From the NCBI GenBank assembly GCA_007026445.1, contig VDMD01000059.1:62001-126000 (forward strand): a stretch of DNA of 64,000 bases, given 5' to 3'. Made by a program: the position numbers and the translations under genes. The notes beneath the pieces were generated by a model. The model made no database searches. It saw nothing but the letters and a program-made list of their open reading frames with translations, and was not told the DNA's origin. Origin of the DNA: Schizophyllum amplum. Lineage: Eukaryota > Basidiomycota > Agaricomycetes > Agaricales > Schizophyllaceae. Below are positions 24,225 through 36,967 of this stretch, piece by piece. How positions within the stretch are numbered: the first letter of the stretch is position 1; each line of letters begins with the position of its first letter.

Positions 24225-25445
24225 CTATAAATAATTTTGTCGGCCATAAATGATATGGGTCCGTAGGGGTGCTTTCACGTGCATCATAATCACCTGCATC
24301 AAAGATCGGAGTTTGCCGGCTTGCACCGACGTCCTTCATGATTCATCATGATCATGGCGTCGCGTTGCTCTTCGACGACTCACCCGCACCCCGTCTTCCT
24401 CACGAATATCATGAAATTCCATGTCCACGAGTCACGGCTCGCGATAGAGACCACCTCATCAGCAATAATCTACGCACGGCCCCGTGCAGAACTTGAGTTC
24501 CTCTTCGTCGTCTTCAGAAACATCATGAAGGATCAGACCTTGGTCTCTTGAGAAGCATCACCGCTTCGATTTATTGACCAGTCATTCCCGAGGACCTCGA
24601 CATGATAATCATACTTGCGCGACAGTACCTGCGAGAGCGTGAGCACGCCTTCTCGTTCATGAATATAGCGCACTTATGATCTATGCCAGAGACGTTTGCT
24701 CATCTGCATGTATACCGGACGCTCGACGGGGTTGCTCCCGGCATTGCAGCACCAGCGCGCGCTCGGCGTGTCCAGGTGAGCATATCTATTGAGAAGGCGA
24801 CGGTCTTCCCGGCGCCAATCTGCCATATGTACTCGTTGCTTACGCCGCTCTGACCCGCATCCAGCTTCGCGACCGTCTCCCCTTAGATGCTGACATCGCA
24901 TCCGTAGTGTCTTACTTACGAGGAGTCTTCATTAAACGCGATCCTGGCGCAATCTACGGCGCGATCCGTAATGGCATAGCGGTGTATCTGAGGCTGTCTC
25001 CCCCTTCATTCATCGCCGTAGTGAGTTACTCGTCTGCCGCGAATGTGTTCTTTCTGACCCGGTCCCATGTTCGCCAGACGCAGCTCCGACAGAACCAGTG
25101 CGTCAAAAAGTGCTCGCGCGTCCTCTCTCCCAGATACTTCGTCATGCAATTCAAGCAGGCACTTTGTCTCAGGTTTATTCAGCAGCGTGTAGCTCGCAAA
25201 ATCGTGCGCAACTTACCCGCCTCCATCGTCGCACAGCGTGAAGTGAAGAAGCACGTGAGTATCTCCAAGAGAACGAGATGGTCCAGGTGAGGATGTCTAC
25301 TCCGCCCCGCTTTCTTCGACTCGGCCCCCCTTTCCGTTACTCCGCGCCGTCGGTGCCTCGTTGTCATTCCTCGATTGGGACATCCTATTCATTGTTGTGT
25401 GCGTTCCGGACCCTGATCGTCCTCAGAACCAGCACGTTTCCCCTT
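24225..25445 (+). repeat. Diverged duplicate segment with gene remnant, member 1
   Basis: Similar over its length to 33,655-35,005, but clearly older than the MADS duplication. A TATAAATA box sits at 24,222-24,229. Conserved coding-like pieces include a frame reading ANLPYVLVAYAALTRIQL near 24,818 and one starting MQFKQALCLRFIQQRVARK at 25,144, which ends in a shared GTGAGTATC splice donor at 25,256. I could not assign a family; both members carry frame differences, so they look like remnants of one gene. Between 25,445 and 27,600 I see only unassigned frames and no further supported gene. Confidence 0.6.
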
Positions 25446-27733
25446 TCTGCTCCTTGCTTTCCTTCATTCCTTTCCTTCCTCCTTCCTTGTATATTTCCTT
25501 CCTTGACCTCATGCTAGACTCTCATCATCCCGATCCTCGTGTCTCAGCGCCGCCTACCAACGAGGGCACCGCCACACGCTCTCAAGCGGCGGCGTCATTA
25601 CACGTGGACGGTTCTGTATGCCATACGACCCTCCGCCCCGCTGTCTATGTGCTCTTCGCCCCACTGTCTATGTGCCCCGCTGGCGATGCGCTTGAAGAAA
25701 CAGCTCCACGCCGCTTACTACAAAATCACGTCTGCGATTGGGCTGAGATCCAGCCCGCTGCCTGTTATCCGATGACGGAGGACTACCCGGGTGACGCGAT
25801 TGTCCGTAATCGAGCTTCTCTGCCTTCCGCCTTCCGACCGTCCTTGTTCCGTCCTCCGTACTGCTTCCATCAAGTCCGAGGTCTCCCACATTGCCCTTCG
25901 GCATTAGTGCACTGCTTCTTTCTATGCGCACCGTTCGTTCTGGGCTTTTCGACAATGAAATTTATTTTATTATTTCGCAACGAGAGCTACCACATCATTG
26001 TAAGTCATCTCACATGCTCTTCACCCAAGTAAATGAGCGGTGAGCTGAACTTGACGATAGACGATGCCGGCGGCGGATAGGCGCGTCCTCACTCGGTGGG
26101 GGAGTGCACCCAAGGATGAAGGCGCTAGCGCCTAGCGGCGTCAGCCATCACATGCATGCAAGTGCGTCTCCTAATTCTATGGAGTCATCGTTTCTCACCA
26201 GTACTACTTGCGCCTCGCCCGGAGCCTTAACGCGTTCGCTCACGCTGGCACCTGGAAAACTGGCGTACATCGTCTCTCCAAATGCTTCTTCATTTCAAAG
26301 GTTCGCGGCGTCTCTCTAACTTCCTGCGCGCACTCATTTCTTGCCAGAGACCCTTCTCCCAGTCAGCTCCCGATCCTTACGCCATCATCATTCCACCAAC
26401 ATCGCCTCCTTGCCTTCGTTCCCTCGCCTCGCTGCGGCCAGCTATACCGCTATCGCCGTCTCTCCACGTCCCTATCTTTGGAAGCATGCGCTCACGAAGG
26501 GCGAGCGGATGTATGTGTTCAAGCACAACCGTGTGCGAGTCTTCCCCTCTGCCAGCGCGACAATATGCCCCCTTGTGGATTTATTGACTTGGCTTTCGAA
26601 GGGCTCGTGCGCGCACCTGGTTCATCTACACGAGGCGCAAACGGCTAGTGCCGCGAGGAAGCTCGAAAGGCGAAGGAACCTCGAAGGGTGCGATACATAC
26701 ATCATCGACGTGAGTGGATTCGTACCCTTCCGGATCCGCTACAAATATCCAAGTCATTCCAGCAGAAATCGATATTGGTTTCTGCAAAGAATGACTTGCG
26801 CTTCTGGATAGAATGGCCGGTATACGTGGGCGAATCTAGGCCTCATCCCTGCCCCTCAGACTCGCACGCGCATAGACAAGCTCGCACGCGCGCCTTCCCA
26901 TTCCGAATTCTGACGGCCGACACCAGCGTGTTCCGAGGATATCACCGTATTCAGTCTGCACGTGTCCTGAGCGCATCTCAGGCGAACAGCGTCGGGCGAG
27001 TAGCAGATTGGCATCAGACAAACAGTAGCCTGGCAACCGCGCCAACGCGAGGAAGAACGTCGAGGGCTGCCTTACTACCCGTACTTTTCATGCCCGACAT
27101 GTCCAGTAGTAATGCCCGACATGCCCGACAGGTAATCTCAGGTCATCTCGCGCGCAGTCTGCACTTCATTCGTTATCGTGTTGACCACTTGTCGACTGGC
27201 AATCGAGCGACTTGAGGGTATTTACGATCATCGAGCGCCTCGACGAGGGCACAGAGAGTGGGATGGCGAGGGAACACGAGTCTCCCATCCTCATTCCAGG
27301 AACTTGTATCATTTTTCTGCTTTGAATCGCTCTGTGACACCCCCTTGGGTTTCTAAGTAGTACGATAAATGTGAACTTCCAAGCTCAAGTCGAACCACAT
27401 CCCCGTGATCTGGACACGTGACTGTGCGATCATAGTGCCTCGTGCGGATGCCACGCGAGTGAGATGCGCTTGCCTTTCTTCTTCATCTTTTTTCTGCAGT
27501 ACTGACCGAAGAGTCCAGACTGGTCCCATTACCATCTGAAAAGAAGGCTCACCTGAAGCTTCATCAGACTCGCACTACGCCCGGCCCTCGGCGGACGATT
27601 GCAGTGGTCAGTCATTGCTTGCAGTGGCAGTGGCAGCTCAGCATAGAGGAAAGTGTAAGTCTCGTCTCATGCCCGTTTGACGAAGCTGATCTGGATGATC
27701 ACAGAATCAACTGCCACGTCTACCTCTGCTGTG

Positions 27734-29275
27734 ATGGCACTTCCACACCTCGATATCACGCACGGCATGAGCTTACCTCAACTTAAAGCCCCGGGCCAGG
27801 CCGTCCTGTTTTGCTCTTCCCCGCCGGGTCTCTCGTCGCCCATTACCGCGGTATATCAAGATATCCTTCTCGAGATATTCACCCTGGTCGGCGTAGATCA
27901 GGCAATCACCTCTCCCCATTCGACACCCGTCGTCCTGTCTCACGTCTGCCGCCACTGGCGCTTCCTCATCCTCAGCTGCCCGTTTCTCTGGTCGAACATT
28001 AGCATCGGCTACTGCACATATATCGAGGACGTCGATCTTTGTGCCTCCTTTGTCGCCCGCGTCGCCCGTACCGTCGGCAAGTACCTCGCCCGCTCTCAGC
28101 CCGCACCCCTCGACATCGAATGCCGCAAATTCTATGCAAGCATCGACCACATCCGCGAGGCCGTGGGCGCTGTCGTCGATCACAGTGCTCGCTGGCGGAG
28201 TATCATCATTTCCGCCGACCTTCTCTCCTTCATGAACGCCGCGCGCGGGCGCCTGCCCCTCCTGAAGGACGCAAGGGTCTTCGACGACGACAATGACTGC
28301 GCTGACATTCCCACCGTCTTCGATACCTTTGCCATTGCACCCCGTCTCACGCGGTGGGTATGCGACTACGAGCTGCACCGCGTCACGCTGCCGTGGGCGC
28401 AGCTTGAAGACATCTCGTTCGATGACTTCAACCCGGAGTGGCTGGCCCGCGTCGCGCCGGAGATGGTACGCCTGCGCCGGGTACGGGCGTGCGCTTCTGA
28501 CACGGACCCGCCTCCCCCGGCGCAGGAGGGTTGCATCGTGTGGGCGTCCTGCCTTGACTCGGTCCATCTCAGCATGGAGGAGAAGGAAGAATCCTACGTG
28601 AGACCGGCAGGTTTCCTCGCATTTTGCACGTTTCCGCGCCTGCGAGCGCTCCACATCGAGCCGGACGTTGGCTACTATGAATGCATCCGATACAACATGG
28701 CGTGGTCCCATAGCGTGTTCATGCGGTTGATTGCGCGCTCCGGGCTCCGGGAGCTGCGCGCTCTGACGCTGGCTCAAGCGCTGATTGCGCACGAAGACCT
28801 GCTGGAAATGCTTGCTGCGCTGCCGGCGCTGGAGGACCTGGAGCTATGGGAAGCCGTGCCGGCGAGAATGATTCCGGCCGATGACCGCAGCGACCTGGTG
28901 GATATGGACGAGTTTATTCAAGCAATGACGGCCCATCCCGAAGGAGAATGGAGAGCGCTGCTTCCGCGTCTCAAGCGCTTGTCACTAGTAGGGGAGCTTG
29001 CGATTGAGGAGGAGGTGTTGTTGGCGTTCGTGCGCTCGCGCACGGAGAACATGGGTGGTTATGGTCGCAGCTCAGCGACCGAAGCCGAACACTCCACTCT
29101 TGATGAGCTCGCACTGAGATTCACGGACGATGACGGGGACCCGCTACCGAGCCCGCTCACTAGCGAGACGCATCTCGTTCTCGTAGCGCTGATAGGACCG
29201 ACTCGACCTGAAGAGCGATTTGATCAGATATATCTGCGGATACTCGGTGTATGTAATGTGCTTATAGCTAGATGA
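27734..29275 (+). CDS. F-box protein with variable C-terminal repeat region
   Basis: F-box proteins recruit targets to SCF ubiquitin ligases through Skp1. The frame is open from 27,677; I prefer the ATG at 27,734 (MALPHLDITHG, 513 aa) because the region upstream contains a likely intron (GTAAGT at 27,659 to CACAG at 27,702) and the paralogue at 41,313-42,533 aligns only from about here. The F-box lies at about residues 35-85 (SSPITAVYQDILLEIFTLV ... VVLSHVCRHWRFLILSCPFLW). The rest is a leucine-rich array of the type seen in basidiomycete F-box expansions, with a WVCDYELHRVTLPWAQLED stretch shared with the paralogue. It ends only 60 bp before the hAT transposon. Confidence 0.85.
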   Translation: MALPHLDITHGMSLPQLKAPGQAVLFCSSPPGLSSPITAVYQDILLEIFTLVGVDQAITSPHSTPVVLSHVCRHWRFLILSCPFLWSNISIGYCTYIEDVDLCASFVARVARTVGKYLARSQPAPLDIECRKFYASIDHIREAVGAVVDHSARWRSIIISADLLSFMNAARGRLPLLKDARVFDDDNDCADIPTVFDTFAIAPRLTRWVCDYELHRVTLPWAQLEDISFDDFNPEWLARVAPEMVRLRRVRACASDTDPPPPAQEGCIVWASCLDSVHLSMEEKEESYVRPAGFLAFCTFPRLRALHIEPDVGYYECIRYNMAWSHSVFMRLIARSGLRELRALTLAQALIAHEDLLEMLAALPALEDLELWEAVPARMIPADDRSDLVDMDEFIQAMTAHPEGEWRALLPRLKRLSLVGELAIEEEVLLAFVRSRTENMGGYGRSSATEAEHSTLDELALRFTDDDGDPLPSPLTSETHLVLVALIGPTRPEERFDQIYLRILGVCNVLIAR

Positions 29276-29327
29276 CGAGACAATTCCTCAGGCTACTCTA
29301 CGACATAATGGATGCAGGAAGTAAACT

Positions 29328-29335
29328 ATGCAGCG
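29328..29335. other. 8-bp target site duplication, left (hAT)
   Basis: ATGCAGCG directly before the left terminus; identical to 33,564-33,571. Confidence 0.95.
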
Positions 29336-29655
29336 CAGGGATGTGAATGTAAAATCTGACCGCCCTACCGATCTGACAGTGACACCGGATTACACCGTCA
29401 CTGACGATGACATCTGGCTTGTCAGACGTCAGGGTGTGATAGTCACGTTGCCTCGCAAAACTCCGGCGCGCGGACTCAGGGCACGTCGCGTCGTGCCGTA
29501 GCGACCATCCAGCGACCGTCCCACTGGGCGGCGACGCGCTCCAACTGTCCCCAAACAAATTTACGAGCCCCACAAACAAACTGTATTATTTATCATCATA
29601 TCTATCTTTGTTCCTCTTTCCATAGCTTGCTTGCCATCTTGTCTTCCTCATCACG

Positions 29656-32600
29656 ATGCCGCCGCCGTCGCTGCCCATCGACACGGCAAAATACACGCTC
29701 TGGTGGCAATGCATAAAAACCAACGACGGGTACTTTGGACATAATCAGTCTTTCCGGAAGACCCGTTGTGGACATTGTGTGGCCGCATATGTACAGAAGG
29801 AAGCTGCAGAGGATCAAGAGAAGGTTATTTCTCATGCCCTCGAGTTTGCACGTACCGAGGAGGAGCTCGTCAATGAAGGTGCGTACACCTCTACTCTTTC
29901 CGACTTCGCCCTCACAATGATTGTATAGCATTGACTAAGGAATACGGAGTCACCCAGATCAAGGTCTTCGGGTCGCGCATAAACCATGCGCTGGGCCACA
30001 TCGCGCACTGCAATAATGCGCCGCCGAGTGATCAGGAATGGGCGAAAGCAGAGCTACGCCGTCGCGAAACAGAGACCAATGTCAGAAAGATGCAGAAGAC
30101 GGCTGTGCAAGCCCAAGCCACTGCGATACTTCTGCCTACCAGCGAGAATACGACGAGTCAGCCAGCCTCGTCGAGTGCCCTTCCATCCACACCCTCCGTC
30201 CAGCAGAGACAGAGCCTCGGCGACGTCTCCAACACCACGTCGCAAGAGCCGCCGACACAGCGCCGACGTTTGGACGCACCGAGCACCACCCCAAGCGCCG
30301 TGCAGACAACGGCACTGCCAGGCACCCTCGGTGATCCATCCCCCGCGCCGTCCGTTGTCTCCGCATCGACAGCGGCAGTCGGTGGGCATCCGAACACGTC
30401 CCCGTTCTATGGCGAGGTCGCTCCCATTGTGCGACCCCCGCACGTCAACGCCGAGTTCGCATCGGACCTCTGTCGGTTGATGATGGCGTGTAACATTGCC
30501 TGGTGGGCGGTGGAGATACCGTACTTCCGTGTCTTCGCCCGGAAATGGATGCCCGGCCTCGTCATACCAAGTCGGCAGCAGCTATCGGGGGACATCTTGA
30601 AAAACGAGGCAGACAAAGTTATCGAGTCGACTCACATGGCGGTGCAGAACTAGTGTTGGTCGGGCTCGGGCCGGGCCGGGTTTTGGAGGGTCAGGCCAGG
30701 CTTCGTCGGGCTGAGGCTCACCAACATCCTGAGCCCTGGCCCGAGCCCCCAAAAGCCTGAGCCCGGCCGAAGCCCCGGGCTCGAGCCCAGGGCTTTGTAC
30801 TTGTAATGTCAATTCACCTGCAAGGAGAAAAAAATGACATGTAGGCATACTTATACATGCTTACATTGCTCTAGGACTGCTCGTGTCTTGTGGACGGAGC
30901 ACCCCATGCAAAGACGCCCCGAAGATGTGCGCGCGCCACTGCGTCACGTTGTTGAGCGACACATGTCACGGGTGTGACACAAGTGACGCGACGCGTCGAC
31001 GCGTAATTCGAAGGTGCGCGACGGCTCGTGTAAGTCAGTCGCAGCCGGAGACGGTAGATAGAACTGGATATAATGGTTAGTAGCAACATCATAGACACTG
31101 AAAGCCCCTGACCGTCTACATTTAGGACCGTGAAAGCCCAGGGCTGGAGCCTCGGGCTCCGGGTTTCCCAAACACAAGCCCTGAGCCTGAGCCCTGCTCA
31201 AGCCCGCCGTCGGGCCAGGCTCGGGTCAGGCTTTAGAGGGCCGGGTCGGGCCGGGTAAGGAGGCTTTGGCCTGAGCCCGACCAACACTATGCAGAACAAG
31301 TACGCGACAGGAGCGTGCGACGGCTGGAAGAACGTGAGGAAGGACTCCCTAATTGGCTCAACCGCTAACGTTGAGGGCAATGTAAGCTCTACCTTCTTCG
31401 TAGAATATTCGGGTCACTCACCACCTTGCAGCCTGTCTTACTGAACGTCAACGATATCTCCTCGAGGCCGAAGACAGCGGAGACGTTGCTGGAGATCGTC
31501 GAGAGCGAGATTGAGTACATTCTGAATGTGCTTCAGGCGATTCTCGTGGCTTGGTGCACGGACGCGAGTGGGGAGTCTGCAAAAATGCGACGGCTTCTTG
31601 TGCGGCGATACCCGTGGCTTGTAGTTCTCGACTGCTGGGCTCATCAGGTGTGTGATGACAGCGAATGATAGGCAACGTACTCAGGTCATTCAGGTGCAAC
31701 TCGTTGTAGGGGATCTCTGGCGTGCCGACGATCCGTTGATACGCGCGATGGATCGTGCAACTGAGGTCGTCAAATGGTTTAATAACCATAGCTTAGCACT
31801 CGGTGTCCTGAAGAAGGAGCAGACCACGCGACGCACAAAGGTTCTCTGCCTCATTCTCCCTGGCGCTACACGCTGGACTTCTCATTTTCTTTGCATCTCC
31901 CGGCTGCTCGAGCTTGAGGAATGCCTCCGATTGCTACCTGTTGCCACTGAGCGTCACCAGACCTTGATGCGGGCGGCAGGTCCGAAGCGGGACGCGAAGA
32001 ACAAGGCTGCAGAGATCCTGCGAACGATTGTCGAGCCGGGTTTCTGGGAGTATCTGAAGAGGTGCGTTGTGCGGCCGCCGATGTCGGCCTACGCTTACCT
32101 AATATCATTAGCCTGTGGGATGTTCTGCGTCCCTTCGCCATCGCTTCGAACGTGACTCAAGGCGACAACGCAAGGCTCGACACCGTTCTCTGCACTCTAG
32201 CCCATCTATATCATATATTCAGCAAGCCCTCGTTCCCGGAATGCGTGCGCCGCGCGGTCCTTCCTAGCCTGGAGAAGCGATGGGCGAACGCAGACCAGCC
32301 GATCTTCATCCTCGCCGTCGTCCTCAATCCATACATCCGTGCACGCGCTTTCCATCCCAACAGCGCTTACAGGACGCCGGCAGGCCTACGCTCTCTCGTC
32401 TCCGACGCATTCCAGCGCTTCTTCGGGGAACTACCAGACTACGAGATGGACAGCGCGTTTACCGATTACGTGGCTTGGGCGGGGGAATGGTCGGCCGAGG
32501 GGATGAACCTAGCGAACACTAGGCAGGCGGCGAAGGCTCAGGTGCGTCTTCTACTTCACAATCAAACCCATATCTAACCATGACATAGAGGGTTGGTGTG

Positions 32601-33320
32601 AATCTCGTGCAACTTTGGCGAGCACACGACACGGACCTGAAGAACGGCCGAAATGGCCTCGTCAAGCTCGCCATGCGTGTTCTCAGCATGGTACCCAATT
32701 CCGCCGCCACCGAACGCTGCTTCAGCATCTTCCGCGCCATACACTCCGACCACCGCAACCGCATGGAGCCTGAGAAAGTCCGCCGCATGACGATCGTCAA
32801 CGCCGATACTCAAGCGCGCTACGGCGCCCCTCCGCAACCACGCAGGAAGCGGAAGTTTGGCGATGACGACGGCGAGCATGGCGCACTCGCAACAACGCCC
32901 GCCGTCTGCTCAGTGCCCTCATCAACATCACCTACGTCTTCCTCGTCGTCGCTGCACGAGCCGGATCTCCCACCCTTGGAGACCGACCCCGACTTCCCCA
33001 TCGATCCTCGCCTTGCAACATCTGATCCCTCCGCACCCTCCGAAAACCCTGAAGACACGGCTGATGAGGATGATTTCCCATCTCTCCGCCAGATCCTTCA
33101 GGAGTCTGCAGACACGGCCGACATGGACACGAGCTCCGACAATGCAGCACACGAAGATCGCACTTTGAAGAACCTATTCCATTACCCATCTGTATCTGAA
33201 CCCTCCCCCGAGTCGTTGGGCTTCATGACAGAGTTTTGGCAGCGCGGGGAGACAGGTCTCGATGCGGAGAAGCAGTTTCACGAAGCCTGCTGCGAGACGT
33301 TGGCCGAGAACAACGGATAG
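29656..33320 (+). pseudogene. hAT transposase, interrupted by a nested element
   Basis: Exons: 29,656-29,878; 29,929-30,650 plus 31,298-31,381 (one exon split by the nested insertion); 31,432-31,647; 31,694-32,061; 32,112-32,541; 32,589-33,320. Without the insert and one target copy the frame is continuous for 924 codons. The N-terminus has a KTRCGHCVAAY motif suggesting a BED-like zinc finger. After the insertion point comes DGWKNVRKDSLIG, typical of the hAT catalytic core, then RPKTAETLLEIV. The last exon contains NSAATERCFSIF (about residues 718-729), the hAT C-terminal dimerisation motif, and an acidic tail. The first half of exon 2 is Ser/Thr/Pro-rich. In place, translation stops at once: the nested element begins TAG directly after codon 343. 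Confidence 0.9.
30651..31289 (+). mobile_element. Nested non-autonomous hAT element (639 bp)
   Basis: Terminal inverted repeats TAGTGTTGGTCGGGCTC at the left and its exact inverse at the right, with further GC-rich GGGCC/GCCCG subterminal repeats. It is flanked by an 8-bp target duplication TGCAGAAC (30,643-30,650 and 31,290-31,297). No coding capacity. A different hAT family from the host transposon, judged by its termini. The target copies are perfect, so it inserted relatively recently. Confidence 0.95.
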
Positions 33321-33563
33321 CTTAGATTTCAAGACATACTCAACATCTCCTAATGTACTCCTACCTACATACGACCTTTATACATGTTTACGCGCCCTAC
33401 AACGCCCGGTGCACGGTATACAAGGACATGCGTCGCTGGCTCGGTCCGCCCGAAGCGGTCACGCGACTATCACGCTCTGACACTGACAGATCGAGGTGAC
33501 ACTGTCACTGACATCGGTATTTCACCGTCATGACGCTGTTTTTCCCTGTCACGCACATCCCTG

Positions 33564-33571
33564 ATGCAGCG
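33564..33571. other. 8-bp target site duplication, right (hAT)
   Basis: ATGCAGCG directly after the right terminus. Confidence 0.95.
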
Positions 33572-33654
33572 AGTAGCATGCGATATCCACAGACACACTG
33601 AGCGGGATTGTGACCCTGTGTAGCTGTCTGGATGGCGCGTATGCAGCCTGTCCT

Positions 33655-35005
33655 GTGACTTTGTCGACCATAAATAGTATAGGTCCATCGGGGTGCTTCC
33701 ACGTGCATCACGATCACCTGCATCGAAATCGGATTTTGCCGGATTTCTTCCTTTGCACCGTCCGTCGGTCGCGGCGTCGCATTTCTCTCCTTCGCCCGTT
33801 GCCCTCCGTCTTCTCCGTCAGAATAATATCCCATCTCATCCTACAATGATGATCATGCTCACGATCGCGAGTCACGGCTCGCGGCAGAGATAATTTCATC
33901 AGCGACAATCTGCAGTGCACGGCCAGTGCGGAACCTTGGTTTCTCTCTCTATATCTCAGAGTCACCGAAGGAAAAGCTTCTGAACGTACAATGCTCTTCG
34001 CCGAAGTCGTCGAGAAAATGCAACAATCAGAGCTTGGCGTCGCGAGGCTGAAGATCACCGCTTCGATCTATTGACTAGGAGTCAATTCCGAAGACTTCGA
34101 CATGATCATCATACCTGCGCGACAGTACCCGGTGCGACAGCATGAGCACGTCTTCTCGTTCTCATGAATATAGCGCACTTATGATCTGTGCCAGAGACGT
34201 TCGTTCATCCGCATGTATGCCGCAGGCTCAACAGGTTCAAGCCGCCCGGCATAAGGGTCGTCAGCGCGCTCTCGGCATGTCCAGGTGAGCATATCTATCG
34301 AGAAAGCGGTGGTCTTCCTGGCGCCAATCTGCCATTTGTACTCATTGCTTACGCCGCTCTGACCCGCATCCAGCTTTATGACCGTCTCGCCGTAGATGTT
34401 TACATTGCATTCGCGGGGCCGTAAATCGCATCCGCTGGATCGTACATCGCATTCGCGGTATCGTACGAGGAGTCTTCATGCCACGCTGTCTAGGCGAAAT
34501 CTACCGCGCGAACCGCGGGGCACCTGAGGTCAATTCCTCCCCTCTATTCATCGCCGTTGTGAGTTGCTGGTCTGACGCTGTTGTTCGTCTGACGTTGATG
34601 TATTCTTTCTTACCCAGTTCCATGTTCGCCACGCGCGCAGCTCCCGCAGTGCGCAGCGTGCTCCCGCGCGTACGCTCCCCCGGACACTTCGACGGAGATT
34701 TTCATGCGGTTCCAGCAGGCACTTGATCTCAGGTCTATTCAGCGGCGTGCAGCTTCCAAGATCGTGCGCAGCATACTCGCCTCCGTCGTCGCACGGCGTC
34801 AAGCGCAGAAGCACGTGAGTATCTCGGAGAGAACGAAATGATCTAGGTGAGGATGTTCACTCCGCCCCACTTTCATGAACTCGGCGCCGCTTTCCGTTCC
34901 TCCGCGCCGTCGGTGCCTCGTTGTCATATTCCTCGATACGGACATACGATTCATTGTTGTGTGCGCTCCGGACCCTGATCTTCCTCAGAACCACCACCTT
35001 TCCCC
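33655..35005 (+). repeat. Diverged duplicate segment with gene remnant, member 2
   Basis: Counterpart of 24,225-25,445, starting with a CATAAATAG box near 33,670. It repeats the frame ANLPFVLIAYAALTRIQL (34,326) and a coding-like exon starting MRFQQALDLRSIQRR (34,704) that ends in the same GTGAGTATC donor at 34,816. Unassigned function. Confidence 0.6.
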
Positions 35006-36967
35006 TTGCAGCGCAATCTCGTGCTGGTGTCTCGACCACGCGGGCCTCGGCGCCTGGGATCTACCCGCCGCCTGTGATCTACCCTTACTAACCCGGGCTT
35101 TGCTGGACTAGGGTTGTCCGCGCGAGGCAGTCGGTCGCGCGCGAGGCAGTCGTTCACGCGCGGGGCGGTCGGTCGCGCGCGAATCATGCGCTCCTTGCCA
35201 TAAACACGCATGAATAGGCCAAACCTGATCTGTTGTCCTCCCCTCGGCGCCTCCACTGTCGGTCTTTCACAGATCCAGGCTGTCTTCTGACCATGCCATG
35301 TACAGGAAACTACCACCTTAGCGTCCGGTGCGAAGCGTCCACGCCCACGAACCCGGCTCCTCCATCCTTCCCTGCGGTGATATGCAGGTGATATAGCATC
35401 TGTCCAACGGCGGTCTGCGAGCGGTGGTCTGCGTGCTGTCCAGCGGCGGTCTGCGTGTTATCCACGCAGGATGACCTGTCTTCACCAAATATCGCCGTTT
35501 TCATCTCGCAGAAATTGCTTTTGCGGCGCTTTCGCCGCGTAGCCTGCGCTGTCTAGGCGACCCCAGGTACCTCAAGGCCGGCTTCATCCTTGGTGCGCCG
35601 CTTCATCCTTGCTTTACAGTGACCATTTAACGTCGTAATCACCGCGTCCCATGCCAGTAAGTAACCTCAAGCCAACCGGATTACCAGGCCGCAAGTAGCT
35701 CGGAGCCTCGGATACGTATGAGAATTCTGAACATCTATAGACAGAGACTTTCGTGACTAGTCGAGCATGCATGTATCTTAGGTGAGCATAGCGATGACTT
35801 TCATTACCGACCATGTTTATAAACGTACACTGACCCCTAACAGTACACTGACGCCTAACAGTACACTGGCGTCTTCGAAGAAAGTCGAACATGATGTGGC
35901 GTGACCTCACGTGATGCAGCGAACGGCGTGACAAGTTTAGCACAGCCGCAGCTTGCCGCGCGAACATCCGACAGTCAAACACGTTCTTCCGTCGACTTTT
36001 CTCTCTAGCCTCTGATCGTCTGCCTTTATCGCTCCTGTGATCAGGCGCTGCTCGTATGTGCCGCACAAGTATATATAACCAGTGTCTACACAGGCTACGG
36101 CTTTGTGGCGTAATCGCACGGTGCTCCGTCTTGCGCAGATCATCGCGTGCTCTTCCCTCTTTCCATCCGGAGTTTGCGTGAGATGGCGAGGTTTTTCCTC
36201 TCGCGCTTTCCTTTTCATCCTTGTGTCCACGTCGTCGCTTTATGATTGCTGGGCATCGGGCGTGATTCTTTCAAATGCGTGCGTACTGATCTTATGGGGA
36301 GTCATCTGCTAACCGCGTTGCGCCGGCACGCCCTGGGACCGAAAGTATCAAGGTTTCGTGCGCCTGACAGTCATTAGACCCGCCATGTATGCTGAAAGGC
36401 TCACCGTAACAGACCCTCCGCAGCCAGAGCAAGCGACAACAGATGACTCGAGTACGACGCCGTCGTGATCGTCATACGAGAGTATCATTGCATAGTATGC
36501 AGCCGACATGGCGTTATCATAGCAGTGGTGGGTGAGTTTAATTCTCGGTGTTCGACGGAGAGGCTGACACGATTACTAGCAGTGTGCCCGTAAGTCTGTT
36601 TACAGCTGTTTACCTTCCTAGCCAGACCTTGCAGACGGTCCGCACCAGACGCACGATGCCTCGACGGACTTCCCATTGTACCTTCGGTGGCCGTTGGCTG
36701 ATCCGGGGTGTGATGTGGTATGTGACGCGTCATTTGATGGTCAAAAGGCGGTTGGCCATGATCTTCGCTTATCCCCGGCGCGCAGAAGGGACTCGTCACT
36801 CAATGCCGATTGATTGCCCGATGTCGACATGCCATTGAATGCATGTATCTGATGCTGCCCGCTTCACGCCGCCTTATAACTGTGGCTCAGCCGCTGCCTC
36901 AGCACATCCGCCGCCCCCTTTCTCCGCTCTCGCCTAGCGCTCACCCGATCTTCCATCTTCGACCCCG
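35006..36967. other. No supported gene; small repeats
   Basis: Includes four ~18-bp units of GCGCGAGGCAGTCGGTCGC near 35,112-35,180, and three copies of ACAGTACACTG-type units at 35,828-35,870. A TATATATAA box lies at 36,068-36,076, with no convincing gene downstream. No splice-consistent protein recognised. Confidence 0.5.

Larger units (their letters stand above)
29336..33563 (+). mobile_element. Complete hAT-superfamily DNA transposon (4,228 bp)
   Basis: The ends are CAGGGATGTG on the left (29,336) and its exact inverse CACATCCCTG on the right (ending 33,563), followed by looser inverted similarity with several GTCACTGAC/GTCAGTGAC subterminal motifs. Both ends are flanked by the 8-bp target duplication ATGCAGCG (29,328-29,335 and 33,564-33,571), a hallmark of hAT. 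Inside is one spliced transposase gene. The element would be autonomous but for a second element inserted in its gene. Confidence 0.95.

Noticed and set aside
27773..28792. 339-codon minus-strand frame opposite the F-box gene
   Set aside because: Shadow of the F-box coding strand; the plus frame has the recognisable F-box.
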